Positions 1 to 10,066 of a DNA stretch of 64,000 nt are shown here, piece after piece. The stretch comes from an uncultured Clostridia bacterium (GTDB lineage: Bacteria; Bacillota; Clostridia; Oscillospirales; Acutalibacteraceae). The notes under the pieces are model-generated. The model was given only the letters and a program-made list of their open reading frames with translations. It was not told the DNA's origin and searched no databases. Position 1 is the stretch's first letter. Each line of letters starts with the position of its first letter. The stretch lies in the NCBI GenBank assembly GCA_947627345.1, contig CANQVS010000002.1:62001-126000 (forward strand). Reading direction: 5' to 3'. A program made the translations under genes and the position numbers.

Positions 1-1397
1 ACTTTGTCAAAAATATTAATAGCTTCCTCAATACGGGTAGGATAAATATTTTCTCCCTTGCTTATTATCATATCGTCCTTACGTCCCGCAATTGTTATAA
101 ACTGATTTTCGTCCCATGTACCGATGTCCCCTGTGTACATCCAGCCCTTATAGAACTTTTCCTTGGTTACCTTTTCATTGTTAACATAGCAGTAGGTTGT
201 TTTTGCAGGGGATTTTATAATAATCTCTCCGTCCGTTTTGCCGTCTGTAGGAACTAATTCGTCAGGTTCTCCCTTTTTATCATCATAGATTTTTACAATT
301 CTGACTTCGTCGTCAGTACAGCTTTTTCCCGCACTTCCCGACATTTCGGGTAAATCCTGCGGTCTTAAAAATGTATTCCAAAAAGATTCTGTTGTACCGT
401 AACCGTTAAAAATATTTGGAGTAAGTATATTCTGAAAACGTATGCATTCTTGCTTTTCGAGCGGACTTCCCATAGTTACAATACCTTTAAGAGAGTTTAT
501 ATTCTTGGGATGCTTTTCCTGTCGTGTAGCCAAAAGTCCGAGTACTGACGGAACGCCGATTAAAAATGTTATCGAATATTTTTCTACATAATCGAGAGTC
601 GTTTTGGGGTGGAAATCTCTCATAATTATAATTTCCGCTCCGGCATAGAGGCTCGGAGTAAGTCCGCCCGAGTGAATACCTCCTCTGTGGAACCACGGCG
701 TCATATTCATAGTTTTGTCATACGGAGAAAGCGGAAAGTGCATCATAACGTCGTGTGCCGAGAGAACCTCGTTTATATTATTAAGCGGAACTCCCTTTGG
801 TGTACCTGTAGTACCCGAGGTCTGCAGGCGTAAAACCTCATCATAAATGTGAGGATTAAAGTCAATTGGAGGGTTAGATTCACTTTGATTTTCAACATAG
901 TCCTCATATTTAATATGTCCCTCGGGAGCGCTCTCGTATTTTCCGATGCAGTCAGCCATAATAACTACCTTAGGCTTGTGAGTTGCAATTTCAAGAGCCT
1001 TGACAGCCGTTTCAACAATCGAACTGTCGTAAACATATACGGCAGGTTTGTTGTGGTCAATAATTTCCGCGGTTTCGCCCGGGGAAAGATTAAAATTCGC
1101 CGGGTTAGAGATAGCGCCGATTTTTTGAGGACTTATATATGAAAAAACAAAATACTCTGAATTATAAAGCTGATGAAAAACAATATCATTCTTTTTAATA
1201 CCGTCTTTTTTCATAGCGTTTGCAAATTTATTACACTCGGCGTTTAATTCGTTGTACGTCCATCTTTTTCCGCTTTGCGGGTCAAACAACGCAGGCTTAT
1301 CCGAAAATCTCATTACGTTTCTTAAAAAGCCGTTGAGCCATGTGTATTCGGATTCAAATGTTTCCTTGAACATTGTTATGTCGTATGTAAAGTCCAT
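1..1397 (-). CDS. ANL-superfamily acyl-CoA synthetase / AMP-binding protein, 3' end truncated by the window edge
   Basis: Manual reverse-strand translation starts MDFTYDITMFKETFESEYTWLNGF and contains the AMP-binding motif LQTSGTTGTPKGVP plus YTGDIGTWDENQFITIAGRKDDMIISKGENIYP. Not in the ORF track because it runs off the edge. Confidence 0.9.
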   Translation of the reverse strand, partial: MDFTYDITMFKETFESEYTWLNGFLRNVMRFSDKPALFDPQSGKRWTYNELNAECNKFANAMKKDGIKKNDIVFHQLYNSEYFVFSYISPQKIGAISNPANFNLSPGETAEIIDHNKPAVYVYDSSIVETAVKALEIATHKPKVVIMADCIGKYESAPEGHIKYEDYVENQSESNPPIDFNPHIYDEVLRLQTSGTTGTPKGVPLNNINEVLSAHDVMMHFPLSPYDKTMNMTPWFHRGGIHSGGLTPSLYAGAEIIIMRDFHPKTTLDYVEKYSITFLIGVPSVLGLLATRQEKHPKNINSLKGIVTMGSPLEKQECIRFQNILTPNIFNGYGTTESFWNTFLRPQDLPEMSGSAGKSCTDDEVRIVKIYDDKKGEPDELVPTDGKTDGEIIIKSPAKTTYCYVNNEKVTKEKFYKGWMYTGDIGTWDENQFITIAGRKDDMIISKGENIYPTRIEEAINIFDK

Positions 1398-1442
1398 AAT
1401 TACTCCTTTTTGTTTCCGTTATGAGTGAAACACAATTAAAAT

Positions 1443-2666
1443 TTATCCTCCGTATTTTCCTACAATAACGCTGGAATTTTGTCCGCCAAATCCAAAGGCA
1501 TTTGACATAGCGTATTTAATATCGGCTTTTCTCGCCTTGTTTGCGATAAAGTCAATGTTGCAGTCGGGGATAGGATTTTCTAAATTTATTGTAGGAGGCA
1601 AAATTCCCGTTTCAATCGCTTTAATACAGGATATTACCTCAGTAATACCGCCTGCGCCCATCATATGGCCTGTTGCTCCCTTGGTGGAACTTACGAGAGG
1701 TGTGTTCTCGCCGAAAACTTCCATAACCGCGTGGGTTTCAACCTCATCGCCCTTTGGAGTTGAGGTTCCGTGAGCGTTAATATATCCAATGTCCTCGGGC
1801 TTTAATCCGGCTTCCCTTAAAGCCTGTTTCATACAAGCGATTGCGCCTTTTCCTTCGGGGTGCGGAGCTGTAACGTGATATGCATCGCAAGTGTTTCCGC
1901 AGGCTAAAAGCTCGCCGTAAATTTTAGCGCCTCTCGCTTTAGCGTGTTCCTCTGTTTCAAGAACTATTGCTCCGCCGCCTTCGCCTATAACGAAGCCGTC
2001 CCTTGCTTCGTCAAACGGACGTGATGCCTGTTTTGGATTTTCGTTGTTTCGGGATAACGCTTTAGCGTTTGCAAGGCTGTAGATAAATATGGGGCAATGC
2101 GCAGATTCGGCGCCGACGGCTAACATAACGTCGGCCTTTCCCGAGTTTATAAGCATAGCAGCCTGATAAATAGCGTCACCGCCCGATGAGCAGGCTGTTG
2201 AAACCGTAAAACTCGGACCCTGAATATTATGAGAAATAGCTATGTTTGCCGCCGCGATATTTCCGAGGATTTTAGGTATAAAGCGCGGACCTACCTTTTT
2301 GTGAGACGCGCCTGTCAGAGCCTCCTGCGTAAACGCGATAGTAGAAATACCGCTCATAGCCGTACCCATAACTATCCCCGTTCTTTCGGGTTCAATCTCA
2401 AGCTTTGACTGGTTAAGAGCCTCTTCAGCCGCAATGTAAGCGTATTGCATAAATGCGTCGGTTTTTCTTACAACGTCTTTAGGAAGATAATCGGCAGGAT
2501 TGAAATTTTTAATCTCTCCCGCAATCTGGACGGCAAGTTCGCTTGTATCGAAACTTCGGATTTTATCAATACCCGATTTTCCCTCAATAAGACTGTTAAA
2601 ATAGTTTTCCGTGCCGATTCCGACAGGAGTTACGGCTCCCATACCTGTAATAACTATCTTTCCCAT
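1443..2666 (-). CDS. fabF: beta-ketoacyl-ACP synthase II
   Basis: KAS II architecture with the Cys-His-His triad motifs STACSSGGD, NAHGTSTPKGDEVE and GATGHMMGAGG. Confidence 0.95.
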   Translation of the reverse strand: MGKIVITGMGAVTPVGIGTENYFNSLIEGKSGIDKIRSFDTSELAVQIAGEIKNFNPADYLPKDVVRKTDAFMQYAYIAAEEALNQSKLEIEPERTGIVMGTAMSGISTIAFTQEALTGASHKKVGPRFIPKILGNIAAANIAISHNIQGPSFTVSTACSSGGDAIYQAAMLINSGKADVMLAVGAESAHCPIFIYSLANAKALSRNNENPKQASRPFDEARDGFVIGEGGGAIVLETEEHAKARGAKIYGELLACGNTCDAYHVTAPHPEGKGAIACMKQALREAGLKPEDIGYINAHGTSTPKGDEVETHAVMEVFGENTPLVSSTKGATGHMMGAGGITEVISCIKAIETGILPPTINLENPIPDCNIDFIANKARKADIKYAMSNAFGFGGQNSSVIVGKYGG

Positions 2667-2831
2667 AATTTACCTCCAAAATCTATTATTTGAAAATTGC
2701 ATATTCTTATGCTATAATCGAATTATATCAAATTATTTCCAATATTTCAACGCTTTATTAATGCAAATAAGGTCCCAATATTTCTTGATAAATTCATTTC
2801 CTGCATACTTAAATATATAGGAGGTATATAA

Positions 2832-3740
2832 ATGGACAATATTCAGCTTAAATGCTTTATCTCTGTCGCGAGAACGCTTAGCTTTTCGGAGGCGGCGCGT
2901 CGTAATTATGTAAGCCAGTCTACCGTAAGCCGTTATATTAGGGATTTGGAAAAGGAGTTTGGCGTTAAACTTTTTGAGCGTACGCGCCGTGAGGTATCAT
3001 TAACAAATGAAGGAAAGCTGCTTTTACCCTATGCTCAGGAGATAATCGACACTCTTAATAAAGCGACCTCCGTAGTAAGTCAGCTCAATAACGGCAGGGG
3101 CGGAAGGCTGAGACTTGCATATGATTCCACCTCTATAGATTATCCGATGAAATGCCTTAAAGCGTTTAGCGGTAAATATCCTGATATTGCCGTGGAAATG
3201 ATAAAACTTTCAGGAAGCGAAAGCGCGTCCGCCGTAAATTCCGCCGAATTTGATTTTTTCTTTATGCCAAGGGATATGCTCCCCGATAACGATAACATAG
3301 AATCAGTGATAACTCATAAAGACGCGCTTAATCTGTTAGTACCCAAAGGTTTAAAAAAAAGCGGTAAATCAGCAGAAGGTATCAACCTTAAAAATCAGAA
3401 ATTCGTTCTTCTCTCAGAGGCTGAAAGTCCCATTCTTTATATGGAAATTATGGATATTTTCCGAACCTTTCATTTTTCGCCCGATTCAATTGTCGGGTAT
3501 GACAGTGTAAGCTCCGTGTTTATGGCTGTCGCGGCGGGAATGGGTGTTTCTATATTACCGAAAAGTGTTATTGAAAATTGCTCCCGTCCTGATGTTAAAG
3601 CACTTGACTTTAACGGAATTGAGGCGGATTTGACATATGTGCTTGCCTGGAGAAAGAACAACTCAAATCCTGCGGCTCATTTGTTTTTAAACACAGTTAA
3701 CCGTGGAGGCTTTGTGGATGATGAAGAATATGTGCTTTAG
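2832..3740 (+). CDS. LysR family transcriptional regulator
   Basis: N-terminal LysR HTH (MDNIQLKCFISVARTLSFSEAARRNYVSQSTVSRYIRDLEKEFGVKLFERTRR); divergent from fabF. Confidence 0.95.
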   Translation: MDNIQLKCFISVARTLSFSEAARRNYVSQSTVSRYIRDLEKEFGVKLFERTRREVSLTNEGKLLLPYAQEIIDTLNKATSVVSQLNNGRGGRLRLAYDSTSIDYPMKCLKAFSGKYPDIAVEMIKLSGSESASAVNSAEFDFFFMPRDMLPDNDNIESVITHKDALNLLVPKGLKKSGKSAEGINLKNQKFVLLSEAESPILYMEIMDIFRTFHFSPDSIVGYDSVSSVFMAVAAGMGVSILPKSVIENCSRPDVKALDFNGIEADLTYVLAWRKNNSNPAAHLFLNTVNRGGFVDDEEYVL

Positions 3741-4165
3741 GTTTGCGCTAAATCTTTAAGCTTTAAATGCTCCTTTTTAAAATCCTTTCTGAATGAAAGG
3801 TAGGGGTTATATTCTTCCTTGCCGGTTTCCTTTGCGAAAAAGTGGGAGCTTTCACCCGTATAGCAGAGACTTTCGTCATTCTCGTTATAAATTTTATAGG
3901 AGAACGTCATTTTAATCCCTTTGTAGCTTTTTAAAACTACTTCAACCCTGAACGGGTCGTCAAATCTTAGATATTTTAAAAAATTCTCGCTTGCGCTTGT
4001 CGCGGGGATTATACAGCCTCTTTTTTCCATTTCACGGTAATTCATAATATTTTCGTTACACCACTGAAGACGAGCCTCCTCAATAATTTTCAGATAGTTT
4101 GAGTGGTGAACTACTCCCATTCGGTCGGTTTCGTAATATCTGACACGACGTCTGTAGGCAAACAT
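3737..4165 (-). CDS. 4HBT/YbgC-like acyl-CoA thioesterase
   Basis: Hotdog motif RVRYYETDRMGVVHHSNYLKIIEEAR. Tail-to-tail 4-nt overlap with the LysR gene. Confidence 0.9.
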   Translation of the reverse strand: MFAYRRRVRYYETDRMGVVHHSNYLKIIEEARLQWCNENIMNYREMEKRGCIIPATSASENFLKYLRFDDPFRVEVVLKSYKGIKMTFSYKIYNENDESLCYTGESSHFFAKETGKEEYNPYLSFRKDFKKEHLKLKDLAQT

Positions 4166-4270
4166 AATTTCACCTCCGAAATTTTATTGTCTGCTAATGT
4201 ATTTATTATAAGTTTTTAGCTTTAATTTTACAATATTTCGATCAATGCAAAATAGAACAAAAACAAATAA

Positions 4271-4293
4271 GCTTATGCAATTCTTGCATAAGC
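4271..4293 (-). terminator. Intrinsic terminator downstream of mnmA
   Basis: Hairpin gcttatgcaa-ttc-ttgcataagc followed by U-rich sequence on the minus strand; also U-rich on the plus strand. Confidence 0.75.
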
Positions 4294-4355
4294 CTATTTT
4301 TATGTATTTTATAATTAATGCGAATTTTTTATATACAATACAATAAATAAAATTT

Positions 4356-5429
4356 TTATTCTGTTATTGTTCCTCCGCCGACAACAATATCTCCGTCATA
4401 CATTACAACCGCCTGCCCCTTGCAAATAGCTCTCTGCGGTTCATCAAAAACAATATGGATTTTGTCCTTTGAAATTTGTGTAACCGTTGCATTCTGTTCT
4501 TTTTGATTATATCTGACCTTGGCTTTAATTTTCATAGGTTTTGTGATTTCATCGCAGGTTATAAGATTCAGCTCATCAGCATAAAGTTCGTTTGAAAACA
4601 ACTCGTCGTTGCTTCCGAGTACGACCTTATTTTCTTCTAAATTTTTTTCACATACATACATCGGAGCGGGAAGCGAAAGTCCCAACCCCTTTCTCTGACC
4701 TATAGTATAGCGGATAATTCCCTGATGCTCGCCTAAAATATTTCCGTTTTTGTCGACAAAATTGCCCTTTTCGTATTTTTTGCCTGTATAATTCTCTATA
4801 AATTCAGCGTATTTTCCATCGGGAACAAAGCAAATATCCTGGCTGTCGCGTTTATGAGCATTTATGAAACCGTTTTTCTCCGCAATTTTTCTTACCTCTG
4901 ATTTTGTCATATTTCCGAGCGGAAACAGAGTGTGCGCCAACTGTTCCTGCGTAAGCGAATACAGTACGTAGCTCTGGTCTTTGGTGTCGTCAACAGCCTT
5001 TTTAAGAATAAAACGCTCTCTTTTTTCATCGTACTCTATCCTTGCATAATGTCCAGTTACAACATAATCCATTTCAAGCTCTTTCATTCTTTGCATAAGA
5101 CGGTCGAATTTAATAAATCTGTTGCAATCAATGCAAGGATTAGGCGTTGAGCCGTTTTCATATGCTTTAATAAAACGGGAGATAACCTTTTCATTAAAGC
5201 TGTCGCGGAAATTAAAAACATAGTAGGGAATACCGAGTTTGTTGCAAACCGCCCTTGCGTCCTCAATATCGTCAAGCGAACAGCAGGTATTTGATTTTTT
5301 TATTCCTATATCCCCGTTGTCGTATAACTTCATAGTTATACCTGCCGATTTGTATCCGGCATCTTTAATTAAAAGAGAGGCGACCGAACTGTCCACGCCG
5401 CCACTCATAGCTACTAATGCTTTTTTCAT
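4356..5429 (-). CDS. mnmA: tRNA-specific 2-thiouridylase MnmA
   Basis: MKKALVAMSGGVDSSVAS PP-loop, PNPCIDCNRFIKF, DSQDICFVPDGKY. Confidence 0.97.
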   Translation of the reverse strand: MKKALVAMSGGVDSSVASLLIKDAGYKSAGITMKLYDNGDIGIKKSNTCCSLDDIEDARAVCNKLGIPYYVFNFRDSFNEKVISRFIKAYENGSTPNPCIDCNRFIKFDRLMQRMKELEMDYVVTGHYARIEYDEKRERFILKKAVDDTKDQSYVLYSLTQEQLAHTLFPLGNMTKSEVRKIAEKNGFINAHKRDSQDICFVPDGKYAEFIENYTGKKYEKGNFVDKNGNILGEHQGIIRYTIGQRKGLGLSLPAPMYVCEKNLEENKVVLGSNDELFSNELYADELNLITCDEITKPMKIKAKVRYNQKEQNATVTQISKDKIHIVFDEPQRAICKGQAVVMYDGDIVVGGGTITE

Positions 5430-5430
5430 T

Positions 5431-6345
5431 TTATCCCAGTCTTATCATTTCATCAATACATTTTTTAGCTTCTCTGATTATATCATCGTCAAGTAAAATC
5501 TCCTCGCCCGAGGTACCCTTGACGCAATTGTAAAGGTCAACAAGCGTTGTCGATTTCATATTGGGGCAAATAAGCTTTAAGGTAAGATAGTGGAATTTTT
5601 TATCGGGGCACATATACTGCAAATGCTCCGCGATACTGATTTCCGTACCAATAATAAATTCTTTCTTGTCAGACTTTACCGCGTAATTCATAATACCCGA
5701 GGTTGAGCCTACATAATCAGCAAGCGCAACAACGTCAGGCGTACATTCGGGATGAACGAGAACTTCTGCGTTTGGATAAAGTCCTTTGGCTTTCAGTACA
5801 TCGTCAGTATTAACGCAGGCGTGAATAGGACAACCGCCCGAGAGAAGTTTAAAATTTTTCTCGGGTATCTGCTTTGCGACATAATCTCCGAGGTTGCAGT
5901 CGGGAATAAAAAGTATATTATCGTTATCAATTTTTTTGCAAATATCAACAGCGGACGAAGAAGTAACGCAGACATCGCATATGGTTTTTAAATCTGCGGT
6001 TGTATTTATGTATGCAACGACTGTATAGTCGGGGTACATTTTTTTAATCTGAGAGATAAGCTGCTTGTCCATCTGCTCAGCCATTGAACAGCCCGCATGT
6101 GGATTGGGAAGAAAGACGCGCTTTTGCGGAGAAAGAATTTTGCAGGTTTCAGCCATAAACCGAACTCCGCTCATAATAATGTTTTTGTTAGGGGCTTTGC
6201 CTGCGTCTACTGAAAGTTTATATGAATCTCCGGTGAAGTCAGCCACCTCAATAATTTCTCTTGCCTGATAGCTGTGCGCAAGTATACAAATATCTTTCTC
6301 CTTTTTAAGTCTGATAATTTCATTTTGAATTTCTGAAATTGTCAT
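5431..6345 (-). CDS. nadA: quinolinate synthase NadA
   Basis: CILAHSYQAREIIEVADFTGDSYKLS, VHPECTPDVVALADYVGSTSGI; conserved Cys residues; adjacent to mnmA. Confidence 0.95.
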   Translation of the reverse strand: MTISEIQNEIIRLKKEKDICILAHSYQAREIIEVADFTGDSYKLSVDAGKAPNKNIIMSGVRFMAETCKILSPQKRVFLPNPHAGCSMAEQMDKQLISQIKKMYPDYTVVAYINTTADLKTICDVCVTSSSAVDICKKIDNDNILFIPDCNLGDYVAKQIPEKNFKLLSGGCPIHACVNTDDVLKAKGLYPNAEVLVHPECTPDVVALADYVGSTSGIMNYAVKSDKKEFIIGTEISIAEHLQYMCPDKKFHYLTLKLICPNMKSTTLVDLYNCVKGTSGEEILLDDDIIREAKKCIDEMIRLG

Positions 6346-6535
6346 AAACTCACCCCGAATCCTAAATATATCTTATTATACAGTTAATTGATAGGTTTTT
6401 CAAGGGTTTTAAATATTTTATAAATTTAAATGTTTTAACTATTTACTTTTTGAATTTTATATGTTATAATTCAATTGTATTTATGTGATTATGTATAATT
6501 TTGATTAAATATGTGAATTATTGGAGGAATGATTT

Positions 6536-7027
6536 ATGAAAAAGACTTTATCTGTATTAGTTGCGGCTCTTATTTTAGTTTTTTCTGCTATGCCTGTTTT
6601 TGCGGCTCCAAGCCCGTCAGCAAGCAAAGAGTACAATGTAAGAGTCCATAATCCTAACGGGGGCTCATCTACTTATACCACAAAAACTGATAAAGACGGC
6701 GAGCACGTTACATTAACTGCACATCCTAAAAACGGATATGAGTTTTCTAAGTGGATAATTAAAGGTAAGTACGTACTTGAAAAGGGAGATTTATCTGACG
6801 ATGTAATTACAATTCTCTTAAAAGGAGATGTAAATGTATACCCTGTATTTAAGAAAATCGGTTCTGAGAGTACATCTACAGGCTCGGGAACAAATATCAG
6901 TCAAAATACTTCCCCGACTTCACCGCAAACGGGTGACAATACAATTTATTTTGCAGTAGCGCTTTTAGCTGTAGTAGTTGTTGCATTCGGAGCAGTCGGA
7001 GTTAAAATCGCTGTTTCTAAGAAGTAA
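6536..7027 (+). CDS. Secreted small surface protein with InlB/Listeria-Bacteroides-type repeat and a probable C-terminal sortase signal
   Basis: Signal peptide, beta-repeat (GYEFSKWIIKGKY), C-terminal SPQTGD plus hydrophobic segment plus KK. Confidence 0.75.
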   Translation: MKKTLSVLVAALILVFSAMPVFAAPSPSASKEYNVRVHNPNGGSSTYTTKTDKDGEHVTLTAHPKNGYEFSKWIIKGKYVLEKGDLSDDVITILLKGDVNVYPVFKKIGSESTSTGSGTNISQNTSPTSPQTGDNTIYFAVALLAVVVVAFGAVGVKIAVSKK

Positions 7028-7063
7028 TTATTCTAAGTAATTAATTTTAAAAGTCTAATAATT

Positions 7064-7099
7064 GCGCTGTTTTGAGCAAGTCTTAAAACAGCGCTTTTT
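7064..7099 (+). terminator. Intrinsic terminator
   Basis: gcgctgtttt ... aaaacagcgc followed by a T-run. Confidence 0.85.
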
Positions 7100-7296
7100 A
7101 CATTTCGCTAAGCGAGGATTTCTCTTTTTTGCTTTATGAAAGAACGTTATGAAAATTAAATTCTCAATTTTTTATGTATTTTACTCTATCTTGTATTAAA
7201 TAGATTGTTTTAAAATTTTACGTGCTATTAGCTGTTGACACCTTACCATAATAATATTATAATATATTTGTATTAATATGCTTAGGAAAAGAAAAT

Positions 7297-8073
7297 ATGA
7301 AAAAAGATAAACGAATAAAGCTTATTGCACTGCTGATAATACTTATACTTCTAATTATTCTCGGTATTTTAGGCTATTTTTTATATACGGTTTATATTGA
7401 TAATATCGCAGAGAATAATTATAAAAATCTTAGCTCTTCGGTAGTTTCAACTACGGAAACCAAAGAGAAAAATAAAGTTCCTAAAAATCCAATCGATTTT
7501 AAAGCGCTAAATAAGATTAATTCCGAAATTTTTGCGTGGATTAATATTCCCGGCACGAATGTCGATTACCCGATTTTACAAAGCCAAAAGTCGGACGACT
7601 TTTATCTTCACAGAGATATTTACGGCGAATATAAATACTCGGGCGCGCTGTATATTGAGTATTGCAACAGCAGTGAACTCACCGATAGAGTCACAGTAGT
7701 TTACGGTCACAATATGCAAAACGGCTCTATGTTTGCTAATCTTCATAAATTTGAGGATTTATCCTTTTTTAAAAAGCACAGATATTTTTATGTATATACT
7801 CCTAACAGAAAAATGACATACGAGGTTGTATCTGCGCATAATTACGATAATAAGCATATTATGAATTCATATAATTTTGCAGAGGACAAGGTGTTTAAAA
7901 ATTACCTTAATTTTATACAAAATCCTCGTTCCACTGTTAAAAATGTTAGAAAAAAGTTAAATCATAAGTTAACTGTTAACGATAGAATATTAACATTGAG
8001 CACCTGCTTGAATATAGGTGACGGAAGGTATCTTTTACAGGGGGTATTGGTAAAGGATGAATTTACAAGGTAG
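7297..8073 (+). CDS. Class B sortase
   Basis: N-terminal TM, catalytic His context VVYGHNMQNGSMFANLHKF, TLSTC motif, Arg in GDGRYLLQG. Confidence 0.93.
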   Translation: MKKDKRIKLIALLIILILLIILGILGYFLYTVYIDNIAENNYKNLSSSVVSTTETKEKNKVPKNPIDFKALNKINSEIFAWINIPGTNVDYPILQSQKSDDFYLHRDIYGEYKYSGALYIEYCNSSELTDRVTVVYGHNMQNGSMFANLHKFEDLSFFKKHRYFYVYTPNRKMTYEVVSAHNYDNKHIMNSYNFAEDKVFKNYLNFIQNPRSTVKNVRKKLNHKLTVNDRILTLSTCLNIGDGRYLLQGVLVKDEFTR

Positions 8074-9430
8074 TGGGAGTAATCATAATCGAAAACCAAA
8101 TCTGAACGACGATAATTCAATTTTTATGAATTTTCAAGACGGCAACGAGTATGAGAGAATAACAGGGCAAAAGCCTTCGGTTTCAAATACCGCAGGCTTT
8201 GACTCTGAAGAAGAAAGAGCCACTAAGCTTAAAGAGGCAAAGGAAAAGGAAAATTCAAGAGCATATGATGAGCTCGATGATTTTGTTTACAGACAGGGCA
8301 GAAGACGTCATTATTCAAAAAAACATCACCACAGACATAGAAGTCATTCGAGTCATTCTTCCGAACACGGTACTTTGGTAAAAAAGAAAAAGCGCAAGCA
8401 CCGGAGAAAACGTTTTAAACGCTGGCAAAAAGTATGTATCGGGATAATTTGCACTATTTTGGCACTTATAATCGCCTCAATTGTCTCTTTGATTATAATG
8501 ATAAATATGGGGAAATCCGCTATGCTCGATAACAGCGGATTGAATATAAATGTTCCCGATAATGCTGTAACAGGTGACAATGGCAATACAATTATATACA
8601 AGGGAGAAAAGTACAGATACAACGAAAATATTACAAGTATCCTTTGTATGGGTATTGATAAGGATGAGTTCAGCGATGTAGACGGAGAAATCGGAACGGG
8701 AGGAAATGCTGACTCGATTTTTGTTATAACTTTGGACCTTTACGACGGCACAACAAAGCTTATTAATATATCTCGTGATACTATGACCGATGTAGGCATT
8801 TATTCTCCGAGCGGAAAATATGTCGGACAAAAAAATGCACAGATAGCTCTTGCATACGCATATGGCGATGGTCGGGATACAAGCTGTCACAATGAGCTTG
8901 TATCTGTCAGAGAACTTTTATATAATGTTCCGATTAATTCCTATCTATCGCTTGATATGAATGGAATTGTCGCTATAAATGATGCTATAGGCGGAGTTAC
9001 CGTTGTTTCTCCCGAAACAATCGGGGATTTTAAACAGGGAGAGTCATATACTCTTATGGGGGATTTCGCTCAATCATTTGTAAGGACAAGAAGTCACGCA
9101 ACCGTTGAAGGCAACAGCTTACGTATGCAACGACAGAAAGCATATCTTGAAGGTTTTGCATCATCTCTTGTATCTAAAACCAAATATGACTTGACGGCTC
9201 CAATAACTATTTTTAATACTGCGTCTCCCTATGTTTGCACGAATATAGACGCATCAAAGGTAGCGTTTTTATCAATGAATGCAATTCAGGGCAACTACAA
9301 GGCGTTTGAAATTGAAAATGTACCGGGTAAGGTAAAACAGGGCAAAAAATACGCGGAGTTTTATGTGGATGAAAATGAATTTTTTGAAATGTTCCTTGAC
9401 GTTTACTATATAAAAATAGGAAAAGCTTAA
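8057..9430 (+). CDS. LytR-CpsA-Psr (LCP) family protein
   Basis: LCP core (NADSIFVITLDLYDGTTKLINISRDTMTDV ... FVRTRSHATVEGNSLRMQRQKAYLEGF); 17-nt overlap with the sortase gene. Confidence 0.92.
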   Translation: MNLQGSGSNHNRKPNLNDDNSIFMNFQDGNEYERITGQKPSVSNTAGFDSEEERATKLKEAKEKENSRAYDELDDFVYRQGRRRHYSKKHHHRHRSHSSHSSEHGTLVKKKKRKHRRKRFKRWQKVCIGIICTILALIIASIVSLIIMINMGKSAMLDNSGLNINVPDNAVTGDNGNTIIYKGEKYRYNENITSILCMGIDKDEFSDVDGEIGTGGNADSIFVITLDLYDGTTKLINISRDTMTDVGIYSPSGKYVGQKNAQIALAYAYGDGRDTSCHNELVSVRELLYNVPINSYLSLDMNGIVAINDAIGGVTVVSPETIGDFKQGESYTLMGDFAQSFVRTRSHATVEGNSLRMQRQKAYLEGFASSLVSKTKYDLTAPITIFNTASPYVCTNIDASKVAFLSMNAIQGNYKAFEIENVPGKVKQGKKYAEFYVDENEFFEMFLDVYYIKIGKA

Positions 9431-9495
9431 TAAATGAAAACAAGGTCGGCAAGACAAAGTCGCGTGCTGATAAGGAAGTAATTACAGATGTAATT

Positions 9496-9533
9496 GGAAG
9501 GTGCAGTTTTAAGTGCTGTGCTTTCCTTTTTTT
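9496..9533 (+). terminator. Intrinsic terminator after the LCP gene
   Basis: ggaaggtgcag ... ctgtgctttcc stem including G-U pairs, followed by a T-run. Confidence 0.8.
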
Positions 9534-9539
9534 ATGTGG

Positions 9540-9858
9540 TGAATTTCCGTAACTCTTTGAGCAACAGTGTTGCAAATTAACGCTTTGTTTTTCCGCCTTA
9601 AAATCGTTTTCTGGCTTTCGTTGAGTGCTTTGTTGTGCTCCGAAGCCCAAATCTCATAAAGAAAAGCATCGTACAGCGTCAAAAGTTTTTGATAAGCCTA
9701 CCACAGTTCCATCACAGGGAGTTGCTTTTACAGTGGGTTCCGTTTCGAGGGTACGCAGATATTCCGACAGATTTATACCGCACTTCTTGGATTTTCTTAG
9801 AATTGTATTCTTTTCGGTTATGTAGACCCTTACATTGATTTCTTTTCTTAAATAAATA
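9540..9858 (-). pseudogene. Decayed MobC-like plasmid mobilization protein
   Basis: Reverse-strand translation LRKEINVRVYITEKNTILRKSKKCGINLSEYLRTLETEPTVKATPCD..., then a frameshift into YDAFLYEIWASEHNKALNESQ..., resembling MobC relaxosome proteins (R-x-Y-V-T-E ... A-x-x-x-G-L-S-L-S-E-Y-L-R). No intact start; frame-broken. Confidence 0.6.
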
Positions 9859-10037
9859 GAAAATGTTGTCTGTCAACAATATCACGCTATACTGTAAGAC
9901 AGACAGGAAGATAATGAGAGAAAACTTACGGCTTATAGGCAGTGGCGTTCTTTAGATTTCAAGATTATTAAATAGCGCGAGAAAAATAATCACGGGATAT
10001 AAAATTGAAATTTATTAAAAATTTTTTTTAAAAAATA

Positions 10038-10066
10038 TTGACACTGTGTCAGAATAGTGCTACACT
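10038..10066 (+). promoter_or_regulatory. Sigma-A promoter of the redox cassette
   Basis: TTGACA (10038-10043), 17-bp spacer, extended -10 TGcTACACT (TACACT 10061-10066). Confidence 0.8.

Noticed and set aside
9213-9838. ORF-track ORFs at 9213-9650(-), 9625-9825(+) and 9635-9838(+)
   Set aside because: Low-complexity, unlike real proteins, and overlap either the LCP gene or the frame-broken MobC-like relic on the minus strand.
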